From Oegoconia quadripuncta (taxonomy: Eukaryota; Arthropoda; Insecta; Lepidoptera; Autostichidae): DNA of 64,000 bases. The DNA is taken from assembly GCA_949316235.1 (NCBI GenBank), contig OX438741.1, positions 19,035,124-19,099,123 on the forward strand. The letters are read 5' to 3'. Position 1 is the stretch's first letter. Every line of letters starts with the position of its first letter. Under the pieces are notes generated by a model that saw nothing but the letters and a program-made list of their open reading frames with translations, ran no database searches and had not been told where the DNA came from. Shown here piece by piece: positions 1 to 11,073 of this stretch. The position numbers and the translations under genes were made by a program.

Positions 1-3000
1 TCTCTTTTAAACCAATGTGATATTACTGGTAAACGGGCAGTTGACTGCATAATTCATGGTATCAGCGACAAAACAATGAAATCCGGCGCTTTAGCATTAT
101 GTTGCGCAAACCCTGATCAATTACTGCAATTTTTGATTAGCAATAGGGACTCCAGTAACATTTATGATCGTGGCCACATCAAAAATAAAAATTGGCCGGA
201 TAACTCTAATGTTAACAACCAATCTTCCAAATTTAACCATAGACAACATAGTCAGGGTACTTTCTGTTTTAATTGTAAAGAAAAAGGTCATCATTTCTCA
301 CAGTGTCCTAAGCCTTTAGTTAAATGCACTCATTGTGGTAAAGTAGGTCATAAGTCTGAAAATTGTTTCAATAATCCAGATAACAAGGTCAGTAAAGTTA
401 ATGAAATACGTAAGACAATGTGTATATCCAGTGCTGGTCAAAATTCGAAGTTTATTAAGCAAGCAATTGTGAATGGCGTGTCAACGGATGTATTTATTGA
501 CTTCGGTAGCGAAGTTACGCTTATAAAGGAATCTTTTGCGTCGTCATTAGGAATATCTCATGATCATGTTGAGTCCACAATGAAGGGTTTTGGAAATGGT
601 CTCGTGAGATCCTTGGGTAACTCATCACTAGATTTTGATATAGATGGGGTTAAAGCTAAAGTGTTATGTAAGGTAGTTACAGACAGCCTGCTAGACAAGG
701 CTATTCTTGTTGGTCAATCATTTACAGAATTGCCTCACATTATTGTTTATAAGGATCTTAGTCAACTACGCTTTCTCGATGTGGGGAATGAGATGCCGCA
801 TTCCGATCCAAGTTGTGTTCATTTTATTAAGATTTCAGTAGCTAATGATATTGAGTTATATGGATCTGCTTCTATTAAAGCTTCCACGGAAGAAAATTTT
901 AGTGGGACCGTCGTCATCAGAGAAAGTTTAATAGGTAAACCGGGCCAACAGTTTATTTTATGCGGAGGGTTATATCGTGTGAAAAATGGGTTAGTGTACG
1001 TTACCACAACTCTGTGTTGCATCCCATGTTTGATAGTGGAAAATTTCATTTTGTGCCGAGCTGAACGGGTAGGTTTGGTAAATAGGATCACAGCGCAGTC
1101 TCCAACTATAATAAAGCATACAGATGTTGGGGATATAGCTGAGTCTTCACTACGCATAGGTGAGGCAGTCTCTGAGGATTACAAACATAGGCTTATTCGA
1201 GTATTAAATAAGTATAAGCACTGTTTTGCCTCCAGTTTAGAAGAGTTGGGATGCACCAATGTAACCGAAATGCGACTAGAACTTAATGATCAGCGTCCTG
1301 TAGTTTGCAGACCTTATAGACTGTCTCACCACGAAAGAGATCAGGTACGTAAGATGGTAGAGGATATGTTAACGGCGGGTATAATTCGGGAGTCTACATC
1401 CGAGTACGCTAGTCCTATAATTTTAATACGGAAACCTGATGGTAGTTTGCGGATGTGCATTGACTACAGGAAATTGAACTCTGTCACAATTAAAGAAAGA
1501 TATCCAATGCCTGTTATCGATGATGAAATTTCTCGCTTATCAGGACACGCTTGTTTTATAACTCTAGATCTCGCCTCTGGATATTATCAAGTACCTATTG
1601 CAGAAGGCAGTAAACAGCTGACTTCGTTCGTCACTCCCGATGGCCAGTTTGAATTTAACAGGATGCCATTTGGGTTGGCCAACGCGCCAGCTGTTTTCCA
1701 AAGAATGATGAATCGCATTCTAGGCATAGCACGATTCACAAAGGCAATGGTTTACATCGATGACGTTCTAATATTTGGTAAAGACACCTCTGAATGTTTA
1801 GACAGATTAGAGGAAGTTTTGCAGTTAATGGAAAGGTCCAATTTGACCCTTAATTTATCCAAATGCAACTTTCTCCAAGATAAAGTTGATTATTTAGGGT
1901 ATGAGATTAGTGCCGAGGGAGTCAAGCCAGGGAAAAAGAAAATACATTGTGTACAACAGTTTCCACGACCTGTCGATGTACACAGGGTAAGACAGTTTCT
2001 TGGGTTAGTAGGATTTTTTCGAAAATTCATTCAAGGTTTTGCTCAAATTGCTTTTCCACTAACGAAGCTCTTGAAAAAGGATGCGACATGGGAATGGACA
2101 AATACTCAGGAAGGTGCGTTCCAATCACTTAAGGATAAATTAGTCAGTAGGCCTATCTTAGCTATTTATGATCACACGGCAGATTTGGAACTTCACACTG
2201 ATGCCAGTAAGAACGGTATAGGCGGAATTTTGTTACAGAGATCACAGGGTAGCACAGAATTGAGGCCTATTGCTTACTACAGCCGACAAACGTCACCCGA
2301 AGAAAAAAATTTCCATTCATATGAACTGGAAACGTTGGCTGTAGTTTGTTCCCTGAAAAAGTTCAGAGTTTATTTGTTAGGTAAGGAATTCAAAATTTTA
2401 ACCGACTGCAGCGCCTTACGGTCCACTTTTTCCAAACGAGACCTCATACCTCGTATTGCACGTTGGTGGTTAATGTTGCAAGAATTTAACTGTTCTGTTG
2501 AATACCAGGCGGGAGCAAAAATGCTTCACGTCGACGCCTTGTCGCGCAATCCAGTTTCAGAGATCGATTCGCAGCTCGAATCTTTACCTACTGTAATGGT
2601 TATAAATGATGAGGACTGGTTGCTGACGCTGCAGCTTGGTGATTCAGAGTTATCCAGAACTCGCGACATTCTTGTTAATGATTTAGACCCAAAAAGTCTC
2701 CAACACATTAAGGAGAATTATATACTGAAGGATAACAAATTGTTTAAATACGTTGACGGTAATAAAGATGACCTACGTTGGGTAGTACCAAAGGGTGCAA
2801 GATGGCAGGTATGCAAGAGGAATCACGATGATATCGGGCATTTTGGAGTTGAGAAAACTTTAGATAGAATTAAGAAGCATTATTGGTTCCCAAAAATGTC
2901 ACGTTTTGTAAAAAAATATGTGACTGCTTGCATTGAATGTGCATATGCCAAGCAAAATAAATCAGATCACGAGGGATTTTTGCATCCCATTCCTAAAGTA

Positions 3001-3306
3001 GAACTGCCCTTCCATACTTTGCATGCCGACCATCTTGGACCCTTCGTTAAATCTAATAGAGGAAATTCCTATTTACTGGTAGTAGTGGATGGGTTCACAA
3101 AGTTTGTGTTCATTAAGCCGGTAAGAAACACAAAAACATTAAACGTAATAAAGGTGTTAAATGACATATTTTACACCTTTAGAACACCAGTGCGTTTGAT
3201 TACCGACCGTGGTAGTTGTTACACTTCCCATTCGTTCAGAAAATATTGTCTAGATAAAGGAATAAAGCATGTTTTAAACGCTGTAGCTAGTCGAATGGTC
3301 AGGTAG
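1..3306 (+). CDS. Ty3/gypsy LTR retrotransposon gag-pol, 5' end outside window, broken in integrase
   Basis: The frame is open from the first base of the window, so the N-terminal gag part lies upstream; the first Met at 76 is not the true start. In order it shows a gag tail with two CCHC zinc knuckles (nt 265-306 and 325-366), an aspartic protease active site of D-F-G-S type (nt 499), reverse transcriptase with YIDD (nt 1753), RNase H with an HTDAS motif (D at nt 2200), the integrase HHCC finger (about nt 2824-2940) and two of the three integrase catalytic acidic residues (nt 3028, 3205). This order RT-RNase H-integrase defines Ty3/gypsy. Gag and pol share one frame. The frame ends at a TAG at 3304 caused by a small indel near 3293; the integrase continues in another frame. 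No env frame is visible. The clade within Ty3/gypsy is not resolved. Confidence 0.93.
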   Translation, partial: SLLNQCDITGKRAVDCIIHGISDKTMKSGALALCCANPDQLLQFLISNRDSSNIYDRGHIKNKNWPDNSNVNNQSSKFNHRQHSQGTFCFNCKEKGHHFSQCPKPLVKCTHCGKVGHKSENCFNNPDNKVSKVNEIRKTMCISSAGQNSKFIKQAIVNGVSTDVFIDFGSEVTLIKESFASSLGISHDHVESTMKGFGNGLVRSLGNSSLDFDIDGVKAKVLCKVVTDSLLDKAILVGQSFTELPHIIVYKDLSQLRFLDVGNEMPHSDPSCVHFIKISVANDIELYGSASIKASTEENFSGTVVIRESLIGKPGQQFILCGGLYRVKNGLVYVTTTLCCIPCLIVENFILCRAERVGLVNRITAQSPTIIKHTDVGDIAESSLRIGEAVSEDYKHRLIRVLNKYKHCFASSLEELGCTNVTEMRLELNDQRPVVCRPYRLSHHERDQVRKMVEDMLTAGIIRESTSEYASPIILIRKPDGSLRMCIDYRKLNSVTIKERYPMPVIDDEISRLSGHACFITLDLASGYYQVPIAEGSKQLTSFVTPDGQFEFNRMPFGLANAPAVFQRMMNRILGIARFTKAMVYIDDVLIFGKDTSECLDRLEEVLQLMERSNLTLNLSKCNFLQDKVDYLGYEISAEGVKPGKKKIHCVQQFPRPVDVHRVRQFLGLVGFFRKFIQGFAQIAFPLTKLLKKDATWEWTNTQEGAFQSLKDKLVSRPILAIYDHTADLELHTDASKNGIGGILLQRSQGSTELRPIAYYSRQTSPEEKNFHSYELETLAVVCSLKKFRVYLLGKEFKILTDCSALRSTFSKRDLIPRIARWWLMLQEFNCSVEYQAGAKMLHVDALSRNPVSEIDSQLESLPTVMVINDEDWLLTLQLGDSELSRTRDILVNDLDPKSLQHIKENYILKDNKLFKYVDGNKDDLRWVVPKGARWQVCKRNHDDIGHFGVEKTLDRIKKHYWFPKMSRFVKKYVTACIECAYAKQNKSDHEGFLHPIPKVELPFHTLHADHLGPFVKSNRGNSYLLVVVDGFTKFVFIKPVRNTKTLNVIKVLNDIFYTFRTPVRLITDRGSCYTSHSFRKYCLDKGIKHVLNAVASRMVR

Positions 3307-3896
3307 AGCGCTTCAATCGCACCATTCTCAGTTCCCTTACCGCCCAAAATCTCAATAAAAATGAAAAGGAATGGGATAATCAAGTTGGCAGTATTCAATG
3401 GGGCATGAATAACACTGTGCACAAAACTACAGGTAGAATGCCATCAGAAGTTCTGTTTGGGACATTTATGAATGGGGACATAAACCCTTCTCTCGAGGAA
3501 ATTTCACAGGAAACTCGTAAGCTTGACGATTTAAATACGATTAGGAAGGAAGTCAAGGACAAAATTGATAGGGAACAAATAAAACAAAAGGCCTATTATG
3601 ATGAAGGCAGAAGACCTGCACGTATTTATAATGAAGGAGATCTGGTTAAAATAACCAAGACCTCATTTCACAATGATGGAAAAAGTAAAAAGCTACTTCC
3701 TCCATATGTGGGGCCATATAGAGTGGCAAGAGTATTAGGAAACGATCGATACAAGGTATCGTCTGTACCGGGGTTTAGCAACATAAAAAGTAGACTCAGT
3801 TCCACAGTGGCTGCTGATCGGATGAAGCCATGGGTTCATGTTGCCGCCCTGGAGCTAAATAATGACGTTGATACCGATGATGATGACAGTCAATAA
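3294..3896 (+). pseudogene. Integrase C-terminal part of the same retrotransposon, frameshifted
   Basis: This frame is open from 3294 and contains the third integrase catalytic residue (E, codon 3306-3308), immediately followed by the usual R-F-N, and then the integrase C-terminal region ending in an acidic tail with a run of Asp before TAA at 3894. It overlaps the end of the upstream frame by 13 nt in a different phase, so a small deletion or insertion at about 3291-3294 separates them. The largest Met-initiated portion starts at 3405. With the catalytic triad split across two frames this copy cannot make a functional integrase. The C-terminus has no recognisable chromodomain. Confidence 0.85.
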
Positions 3897-4790
3897 TGAG
3901 AAAATATGTATATTAGATGATTTTATTAATTTTATTATAGTTATAGTATAATTATAAGTAGATGTAATATTATTTATAATGTTGTATACAATGATAGTAG
4001 TTACAATGTTCAGAAGTATTATGTAACTTGCATGAGTTTTATATATTCATAATATATTATTAAACAAAGAACTATATTAGAAGGTAACATCGTGGTGAGT
4101 TCTTATTATAATTTTTCTGAGATGTATATTGAGTATACAAAGGTTACACCTATTTTATTATTAATTACACAAAATAAATCTCAGTATTTATTATCGGCGG
4201 ATTTAATTTGTAATAGTACCATATACAACGTGAGAACAACTTGGCTCACAAAATGAATGTATTTGGGACCAATTTAGCCCAGTGTGAGAACAGGTTGGCT
4301 CACAGTTCAGACATCTTTGATTCGAGGCAAATTAGTAGAGTGAGAACAGGTTGGCTCACAAAGTTGTTGTGAGAACAGATTTGCTCACACTATAATTGAT
4401 ATGTCTGCTCTATTTTAAATAAATAAAATTGTATAAAATTTAGAGTAATAGTGAAAACGCCCCAATCAGCCTAGTGTTAGGTTATCACAAGATACGTGTA
4501 TGGGGACATTCACGTTAGCAGGATGGTCGAGTGTTAGGTTAATTGTAGATTTTAAATAATATTCACATAAATTTATAATAGTTGCTATTTTGCGTACATT
4601 ATATTATGACACCGGCAGTGACGTAAAGGTGGACACCTTATAAAAGACTGAACACTGGGCTGGTGGGGGCATTCTGAGTTGAACTTTGGAAGTGAACACG
4701 TGTGTAACGAGTCTCGAAATAAATTATTATACAAGTGCTAAGTGGTTTTTCTTAGGAACACTGACTTATCCAATAAGAAGATGTTTGAAA
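3897..4790 (+). mobile_element. Probable 3' untranslated region and 3' LTR of the Ty3/gypsy element
   Basis: AT-rich noncoding DNA follows the pol stop. It contains a TATAAAA box at 4639-4645, a plausible transcription start about 30 bp further on (near 4669) and an AATAAA at 4718-4723, the arrangement of U3, R and U5 in an LTR. The 5' LTR is outside the window, so neither boundary could be checked by comparing the two LTRs; both ends given here are approximate. Confidence 0.5.
4230..4389 (+). repeat. Four palindromic motifs in the putative LTR
   Basis: Four copies of a 20-22 base motif lie at 4230-4250, 4283-4304, 4340-4360 and 4368-4389. Each has GTGAG and CTCAC arms around AACA plus a variable centre, so each is an imperfect palindrome; three extend to TGTGAG/CTCACA. 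The spacer DNA between them is unrelated. They lie 250-400 bp upstream of the TATA box, which suggests protein binding sites, but no factor is known to me for this motif. Confidence 0.75.
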
Positions 4791-6448
4791 ATAATTTGAA
4801 TAAGTACCTTACCCATTAGAGTTATTGTTGCAAATAGAAGAAAGAAGAACAAAAATATTAGAAGGCTTCACAATGTCACGCGTCGTTACAAAACTCGCTA
4901 CGGACTTTAATAGTGGAAATTGAGTTAGTCCAACTTTTAAACGTTACCCAGTTCTCAAGTTTGGTAAGTTATGCTCTTGTGAAGTTGCTCAATACCATTA
5001 ACGTCAAATGTTTGCTAAAGTGAATTTCTTTTCAAGAATATAGTACTACGAGTATGTAACGTTGAAAAATTTTAAACGTTTTTTCTAATGAATTAATAAT
5101 TCAAATTGAACAATTCTCAATTTTTTTCTTTTTCTATTTTTAAGGAGTTTAGTCTACTTGACTATGTCCATTCTGCCTTCTTAAGGTTCCCTACAGCTGA
5201 TACTGGGCCTCCATCTATCAGAAGCAAGAAGCCGTAGGTAGCCGCTCATTGTCGTCTGCTTATACCTGCCTGCACCATCTTGTACAGTAACTTGGCAGTA
5301 TCCGATATGCCAAGACACTGTTACAAAATTATTTTTGTATTTATGTATTTATGCGCTGTATTTATTTTCGATAAAAAATCAATTTTAACAAATAAGTTGT
5401 TGATGTCTCCTTGTTAGTAGTAAACAAACTCATGGAAATTTTAAACTGAAAAATGATGATCAAAAAGGAATACTTAAGTGAGACAGTTGAGTGAAGTCCA
5501 ACTTTCATAGTTAGACGTGGACGTGTATGTGTGGGGGTTTGAGTGTGTGTACCGAAATTTTCGACTTAATTGGTCCTATTCTGCGTTGGATCATTGGGTC
5601 TCACTCTCGCCCAATCAAGCTTGTTGCTGACGGCTTCGAAGGGCGATAATGATGTTCCAAGATCTCTCCTCGGCTTCCATGCATATTGTTAAAGGGACCC
5701 CAAACGGTGGCAGCCGTCCTTGGCTGAATGGCATCGAATCTTGCGCACATTTTAGTGACGCTTTGGCTTTGAAGTTGTATTCTATGACACTGTATATAGA
5801 ATCTAACGACACTACACTTGTCCAAATCTACTACGGCGTTTAAGACGTGGTTACACGTACAGTCACGTCAAATACATTACCCTGCTTTTGGTTCCTGCCT
5901 CTTAGTCGGGTTTGGTTTGGTCGGGTAAACATTTGAACATATTAAAGGGTTTCACACAACAACAATTTTACAAACGACGTAGATTTCATCCTGTATAAGC
6001 TGCAGATGAATAACGAGCCATTAATCTAGTCCTAGACTTAATAGAGTGTTCTAATGTGTGAAACCATAAAGGTGTTTCATACAAGGCATATCTTAGTGAA
6101 ATGCGCTCTCATAAAATGTATACGGGACCCCGCTATCTTCCTGGCAGCTCGTTTGCTAACTAAATTAATTCCACTGAATAATCACCGAAACATTCTCAGC
6201 TTCTAATGACATACCACCTACGTCATTGTTCCTGGCCCAACTATTTCATAAAGAGACCCGTGTTAGTTAAAACAGGACCCATTTTGTTGGAATTCCGGTT
6301 AACTTTGTTCATTAACGATAACGTTGGTGTAGGTTAATGGTGCGCTAATGTCTTTAAAATTTTGGGTGTAAATTTAACTGCTTTTATCTAAGTACACCGT
6401 GATTATTCTATAAATACATTCTGTAACCCGCGTGTATGTATTGCTTTG
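4791..6448. other. No gene recognised
   Basis: AT-rich DNA without a convincing frame. The short frames around 5600-5843 overlap one another on both strands and resemble nothing I recognise. Confidence 0.5.
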
Positions 6449-6762
6449 AAGGTACAGATAGACATGCTAGTTAGTAGCACGAAAGCATGCTATTAATGAG
6501 CAAGTGTTACCTAGTGGCACGTGTCGAAACCATTGCTAGTAACGAGCATGCTTATATACAAATCGATTAATGTTCGATTTTTGGGCGTGCTACCTAAGAC
6601 GCGCGTAGGAGAGGCGTGCTGCTTATATGAGCATGCTAGTATCGTCAGTTGTTCGTGCGTGCACGTGTTCTCGCTAAAAATGTCTGTAATTGGCTCACCC
6701 TAGAGCCAATTACAGACTGAAATTTGTACCGTGATATTAAAGAAAATGTCTATCTGTGCCTT
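6449..6762. mobile_element. 314-bp MITE-like element with 17-bp TIRs
   Basis: The ends AAGGTACAGATAGACAT (6449-6465) and its complement (6746-6762) match at 16 of 17 positions. The inside has no coding frame, several GCATGC-containing subrepeats (GCATGCTA type) and a perfect 15-bp hairpin near the right end. I could not define a target site duplication, so the superfamily is unknown. Confidence 0.6.
6682..6717. repeat. Perfect 15-bp inverted repeat with 6-nt loop
   Basis: Arms 6682-6696 and 6703-6717 (GTCTGTAATTGGCTC and its exact complement) are separated by ACCCTA. It lies near the right end of the MITE-like element. Confidence 0.9.
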
Positions 6763-6843
6763 TAATTTTTTTTTTCTAATACTTTTATTCACTATCAGAT
6801 TACGATCGCGGTAATGAAGTTTTCTCAAGACATATTACCTATG

Positions 6844-7378
6844 TCGGATGAGTTTTTTTACCGTAAGGTAAAAAATAGCAAAAAATGGGGCATATGTAAG
6901 TGAAATAGAAGTTATTGGCATAGGTAATTACATGGTAAATACAAATGTCCCATAGCTGTGTGTTGCCTAGAAGAGATTGCTTTTAGTGATAAGACCGCCT
7001 AATTGTGTCTATTATTATCATCCAAAATAATTGTAAATTATTTTGCGCAATAAAGAGTATTGTATTGTATTGTATTTTTTTTTCTAAACAATCATCGACC
7101 CACGCGCCGGCCGGAGATCGATATGCAACTGGCGGGATTCGTCGGGTTCCTATCATGCGATTTTTTTTTTTGGAACTCTTAATATGTTATCTCTCAAATT
7201 TTTTTGTTTATTTAATTTAATGATGTAATTATGTGGAATGGACTACAAATGCGACCGTCAAAGGAAACAACGCCTTATTCGAATATGGTTTTGGAAAAAA
7301 ACTAACTATGCCAATAACTTCTATTTCACTTACCTAATATGCCCTATTTTTTACCTTACGGTAAACCAACTCATCCGG
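6844..7378. mobile_element. MITE-like element with about 80-bp TIRs (CCGGATGAG family)
   Basis: The left end (6845 to about 6925) and right end (about 7297-7377) are inverted copies of each other, starting CGGATGAG and including TACCGTAAGGTA, a GGGCATAT block and a GAAATAGAAGTTATTGG block. The interior contains a GC-rich block at about 7096-7160 that recurs at about 17998-18065. Further partial copies lie at 17904-18080 and 42006-42095. A LINE-type tail with (TATTG) repeats at about 7040-7075 appears to have inserted inside. No transposase frame is present. Confidence 0.75.
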
Positions 7379-7756
7379 TCTATATAAATAAATAAATAAA
7401 AGGTATTTATTCACCACAAAGTTTAGTAAATCGATAATAAATTAGGTCAAACTGTGATGAAAAGGTAGGGACTCAGCAGATTTGCTGATTTTCAGTCCCC
7501 CCCACCCAAGTAGAGCAGTTGCTGCCACCAAGAAATTAATTAATATTACTCTATGAATAAATTTAAACATTAACTAAAAGTAAACAAAAACAAAAATCTA
7601 CATCTAAAATCAACTCAAAAACAACTGCAAGTGATAAACCATAAAAAACTAGACACGAGAAGGTATCATATAGGTAGGTATTTGGTAAATTTTCAATACT
7701 TACGTGTGATTGTGCGAGTGAATTTAATTGTTCTCAAATTATTAGTACTAATTTAA
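7379..7756. other. Noncoding; retroelement-like tail and a hairpin
   Basis: ATAAATAAATAAATA at 7385-7400 looks like the tail of a minus-strand retroelement. An imperfect hairpin at 7468-7499 has GGGACT/AGTCCC outer and CAGCA/TGCTG inner stems. No coding frame. Confidence 0.4.
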
Positions 7757-7993
7757 CTTCAAACTTCAAACTTCAAGCATTTATTTCAACGTAAGATACA
7801 TGATATCATTTGTTGAATGTCAATTTAAATCTACTGGAAATAAAAAAGTTTATTGCATTTGTCTGTCAGTCGGTATGTCCAAGCTACTACCGCTTCGGAA
7901 GGGGAATTCATCTGTGGGAAAAGAAGCGGCGCAAGAAACCCACAGGATCATTGTTGTTCATTTTTTTAAATAAAGTATATAACTAATACAATT

Positions 7994-8734
7994 TTATAAT
8001 TTTGGGGAGCTGGTCGAAGTACACCAAGCGTGTTTGTCATTGAGGTAGTCACTAATTTTATAATAACCCTTTTTTGCTAATGTTATTTTTACATAATCTT
8101 TAAATTTTTTCTCAGTTAGATTAATGATATTCTCAGGTATAAGGTTATAAAAGCGTATACAGTGTCCCACAAATGATGTATTAACTTTGCTTAGTCTGAA
8201 CATAGGGGTAGCCAATTTGTTCTTATATCTCAAATTTAAATTATGCTTGTCACTATTTTTCGGGAACGTAGAAATATTTTTTCGAACGTACATAATATTT
8301 TCGTAAATGAACAGTGAAGGAACAGTTAAAATATTAATTTCTTTAAACCTGTCCCGGAGAGAGTCATGTCGACGCAGATTATAAATTGCTAGTATTGCTC
8401 TCTTTTGCAAAATAAAAATATGTTCTATGTCAGCTGCTCGTCCCCAAAGCAAAATACCGTAAGACATAATACTGTGGAAATAACTAAAATAAACCAATCT
8501 TGCAGTAGCCACATCAGTTAGCTGTCTAATCTTCCAGACGGCATATGCTGCGGAACTCAATCTACTTGCTAAATATTCTAAATGTGGTCCCCACTGAAGC
8601 TTGGAGTCAAGAGTAATTCCTAAAAATACCGTCTTATCTACAAATTCTACTTTATCTTCGTCAATCATAATATTGCAATCAATTTTTCTTACATTAGGTA
8701 GGCAGAAATTTATGCATTTGGTTTTTTTTAGCAT
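7994..8734 (-). pseudogene. LINE reverse transcriptase thumb and C-terminal domain
   Basis: 246 codons continuing the upstream reverse transcriptase in another frame. It contains FLGITLDSKLQWGPH, the conserved start of the LINE thumb, then a helical region and a C-terminus with YYKISDYLND shortly before the end. The same C-terminal motif is encoded by the LINE X copy at 45053-45200, showing that the two families are related. The break to the upstream frame is a single extra base in an eight-base homopolymer. Confidence 0.87.
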
Positions 8735-10217
8735 TTAAAACCAAGTTATTAACTGTAAACCAGCGTAAAATTAACCGAAGAGTATTATTCACCTTGTCAA
8801 AAACATCGTCTTTTCTGTCAACTTTAAAAACTAATGATGTATCATCAGCAAATAGTACTATCTCGGTCAATCTCTGAACCATAAATGGGAGATCATTTAT
8901 ATAAACTAGAAACAGAAAAGGGCCTAATATTGAGCCTTGTGGCACGCCGATCCTCACTCGAGAGCCTGGTGATCTTACCCCATTGACATCCACCTTTTGT
9001 ATTCTATTTTCTAGATAAGACTCAATCATGATAAGGCTCTCAGATTTGAAACCATAATGTTTCAATTTCAATAATAACGTTTTGTGATCAACACAGTCAA
9101 ATGCCTTTGAAAGATCGCAAAAAATACCAATTGCATTTTGTGAGTTTTCCCAAGCCTCAAAAATGTATTTAATCAGGCTAACTCCCGCATCAACAGTGTT
9201 TCTTCCCTTGGTAAAGCCAAACTGCTGATGATGGAACAAGTTAACATTAAAATAGGAAAGCATTTGTGTTAACATGATTTTTTCAAAAATTTTACTAAAC
9301 ACTGGAAGAACAGATACTGGTCTGAAGTTACCTGGGTCTTTGTTATCACCCGATTTAAATATTGGTACTACTTTACTAATTTTCATTAAATCTGGAAAGA
9401 TTCCTTTTTCAATACATGTATTAAACAAATGTGACAGAGGGGGGGCTAGTAAAGTTATAACAGAGTTTACCAACTTTACTGATAAACCCCAAAGATCCTC
9501 GGTGTTCTTTAAATTGAGCGACTTAAATGTTTTAACAATAGTTGGAGGATCAACGCGATGAAACTTAAATTCCTCAGGAGAACTGTTAACATTTTCCCTC
9601 AATATAATTTCTGCTTCTGCCGGAGTAGCATTTAATTTCGCCGTAACTTTAAAAGGGATATCAGTGAAAAATGTTTCAAAAATTTGAGCTACCTCACTGC
9701 TTGAACTTATTAGGCCAGTATCCGTTGCAATTGTATAATTTTGTTTGCCCAACTTTACTTTGCCTGTTTCGGTATTTATTACATTCCAAACTGCTTTTTG
9801 TTTGTTAGAAGAATTTTTGATAGTTGTGGCTATGCGATTTGCCTTAGCACTATAACAGACTTTCTTAAAAAGATTCGAATATTTCTTTAAATACTCCTTA
9901 AAAACGGGATCTTGATTAAACGACCTCTGCTCATACAAATCATAAAGCTTGTCTCTACTTTTTCTTATGCCTTTCGTAGCCCAATCATTGAATTTATATA
10001 CAGAATTAACCTTTACTTTTTTGGTTTTAAAGATTGTTTCAAAATGGTTTGTTATAAAATATAAAAACTCTGCAAAGTTATGATTTGGGTCGTGGTGTGA
10101 AAATTCAATTTTAAAAATGCTATTTGATAAGGATTCTTTAAATACTTCTATCCGAGCCTCAGTCACAGGCCTTGTGTTAATTTCAAACGAAGCTGTTTTC
10201 TCAGGTAAAACAAACAA
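8694..10217 (-). pseudogene. LINE reverse transcriptase, N-terminal and catalytic part
   Basis: 507 codons. The first about 200 residues are a basic linker; then come the reverse transcriptase blocks: IFKSGD and NFRPVSVLP, QFGFTKGRNT, a DLSKAFDCVDH block carrying the first catalytic Asp, GVPQGSILGP, and FADDTSLVF with the catalytic Asp pair. The arrangement matches Jockey/CR1-type LINE polymerases. The initiation codon in this frame is TTG, so it is not a true start. The frame shifts at a run of eight T on the plus strand (8722-8729, A8 in the coding strand); seven would restore the frame into the thumb domain encoded at 7994-8734. All catalytic residues seem preserved. Confidence 0.9.
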
Positions 10218-10236
10218 ATTTAAACCATATTCGAAT

Positions 10237-10827
10237 CATACTGGCAGAGAAACACCCGTCCCAGAAACTATTTATGTAAAAATGCACACGTTACATGGCC
10301 AGGTGTGAAGTTTTTCGAAAGGACAATATGCATGCGGTTTTTTATATGATATGATGTATCTGATATGTGTATCGCATCAGTAAGGACATGCACTGGGTGT
10401 ATCGATATACAAAAAACTATCGATAGATACGCAACACTATGATAACCACGAGAGACACATATTCTTAAAGCCGCTTTTCTTGCTACCACGATCCGGCAAA
10501 GCGGCAAATATGCTAAGGGCGTAGGTATCACTATCCAAGGGTATCTGATAATATACCCACACGTTTGTTTGAGGGTATTTCAGCAAATTTCATTGATTCC
10601 GCCCCTTTTTTTCGTCTGTGTTTGTTTAACGTCGACTGTGATCAGCAAATTGGGAAAGGGGGGCGAACGGTGCCATTTGTGTATTTGTATTGGCGAATCA
10701 ATTACAAGCAAACTTTTTAGGGTTCCGTAGTCAACTGCGAACCCTAGTTTTGTCGTGTGTTTGTAGGCTTGGTCCATATGCACTTCAAGGTCGAAATTAG
10801 GTTTCAATATCCGATTCAATATCCAAT
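10237..10827. other. No gene recognised
   Basis: Noncoding DNA with ATCGATA-type short palindromes around 10398-10430. The short frames on the minus strand lack any recognisable motif. Confidence 0.5.
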
Positions 10828-11073
10828 GACGTCCGATTGGTGTAGTGGATAGTGACCCTGTCAGCGAAACAAACGGTTGCGGGTTCGTATCCCGCGTCGG
10901 ATAAATGTTTGTGTGATGAATATGAACATTTATTCCTGAGTCATTGATGTTTATATAAATATTTATGTATGTTTATCCGTTATCTAGTATCCATAGTACA
11001 AGCTTTGCTTAGTTTGGGACTAGATGATTGGTGTAAGTGTCCGAAATATTTATTTATTTATTATTATTTATTA
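10828..11073 (+). mobile_element. SINE family A, copy 1 (tRNA-derived)
   Basis: Starts GACGTCC, has a tRNA A-box-like segment (TTGGTGTAGTGG) and B-box (GGGTTCG), a conserved body and an ATTTATTT tail. RNA polymerase III would start at the left. It is not a tRNA gene because no acceptor stem is present. Full length, about 245 bp. Confidence 0.88.

Larger units (their letters stand above)
7757..10236 (-). mobile_element. 5'-truncated LINE (non-LTR retrotransposon), Jockey/CR1-like
   Basis: On the minus strand the order is a linker and reverse transcriptase (10217 down to 7994), a 3' untranslated region (7993-7779) and a short tandem tail of TTGAAGT-like repeats (7778-7757). The endonuclease domain that should precede the reverse transcriptase is missing; an in-frame stop lies just upstream of 10217 (about 10238), so the copy is truncated there or degenerates. 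Short tandem tails rather than poly(A) are typical of CR1/Jockey-type elements. Confidence 0.88.

Noticed and set aside
4230..4389. Possible CRISPR-like repeats
   Set aside because: Only four short motifs at uneven spacing in an LTR; no cas genes and a eukaryotic context.
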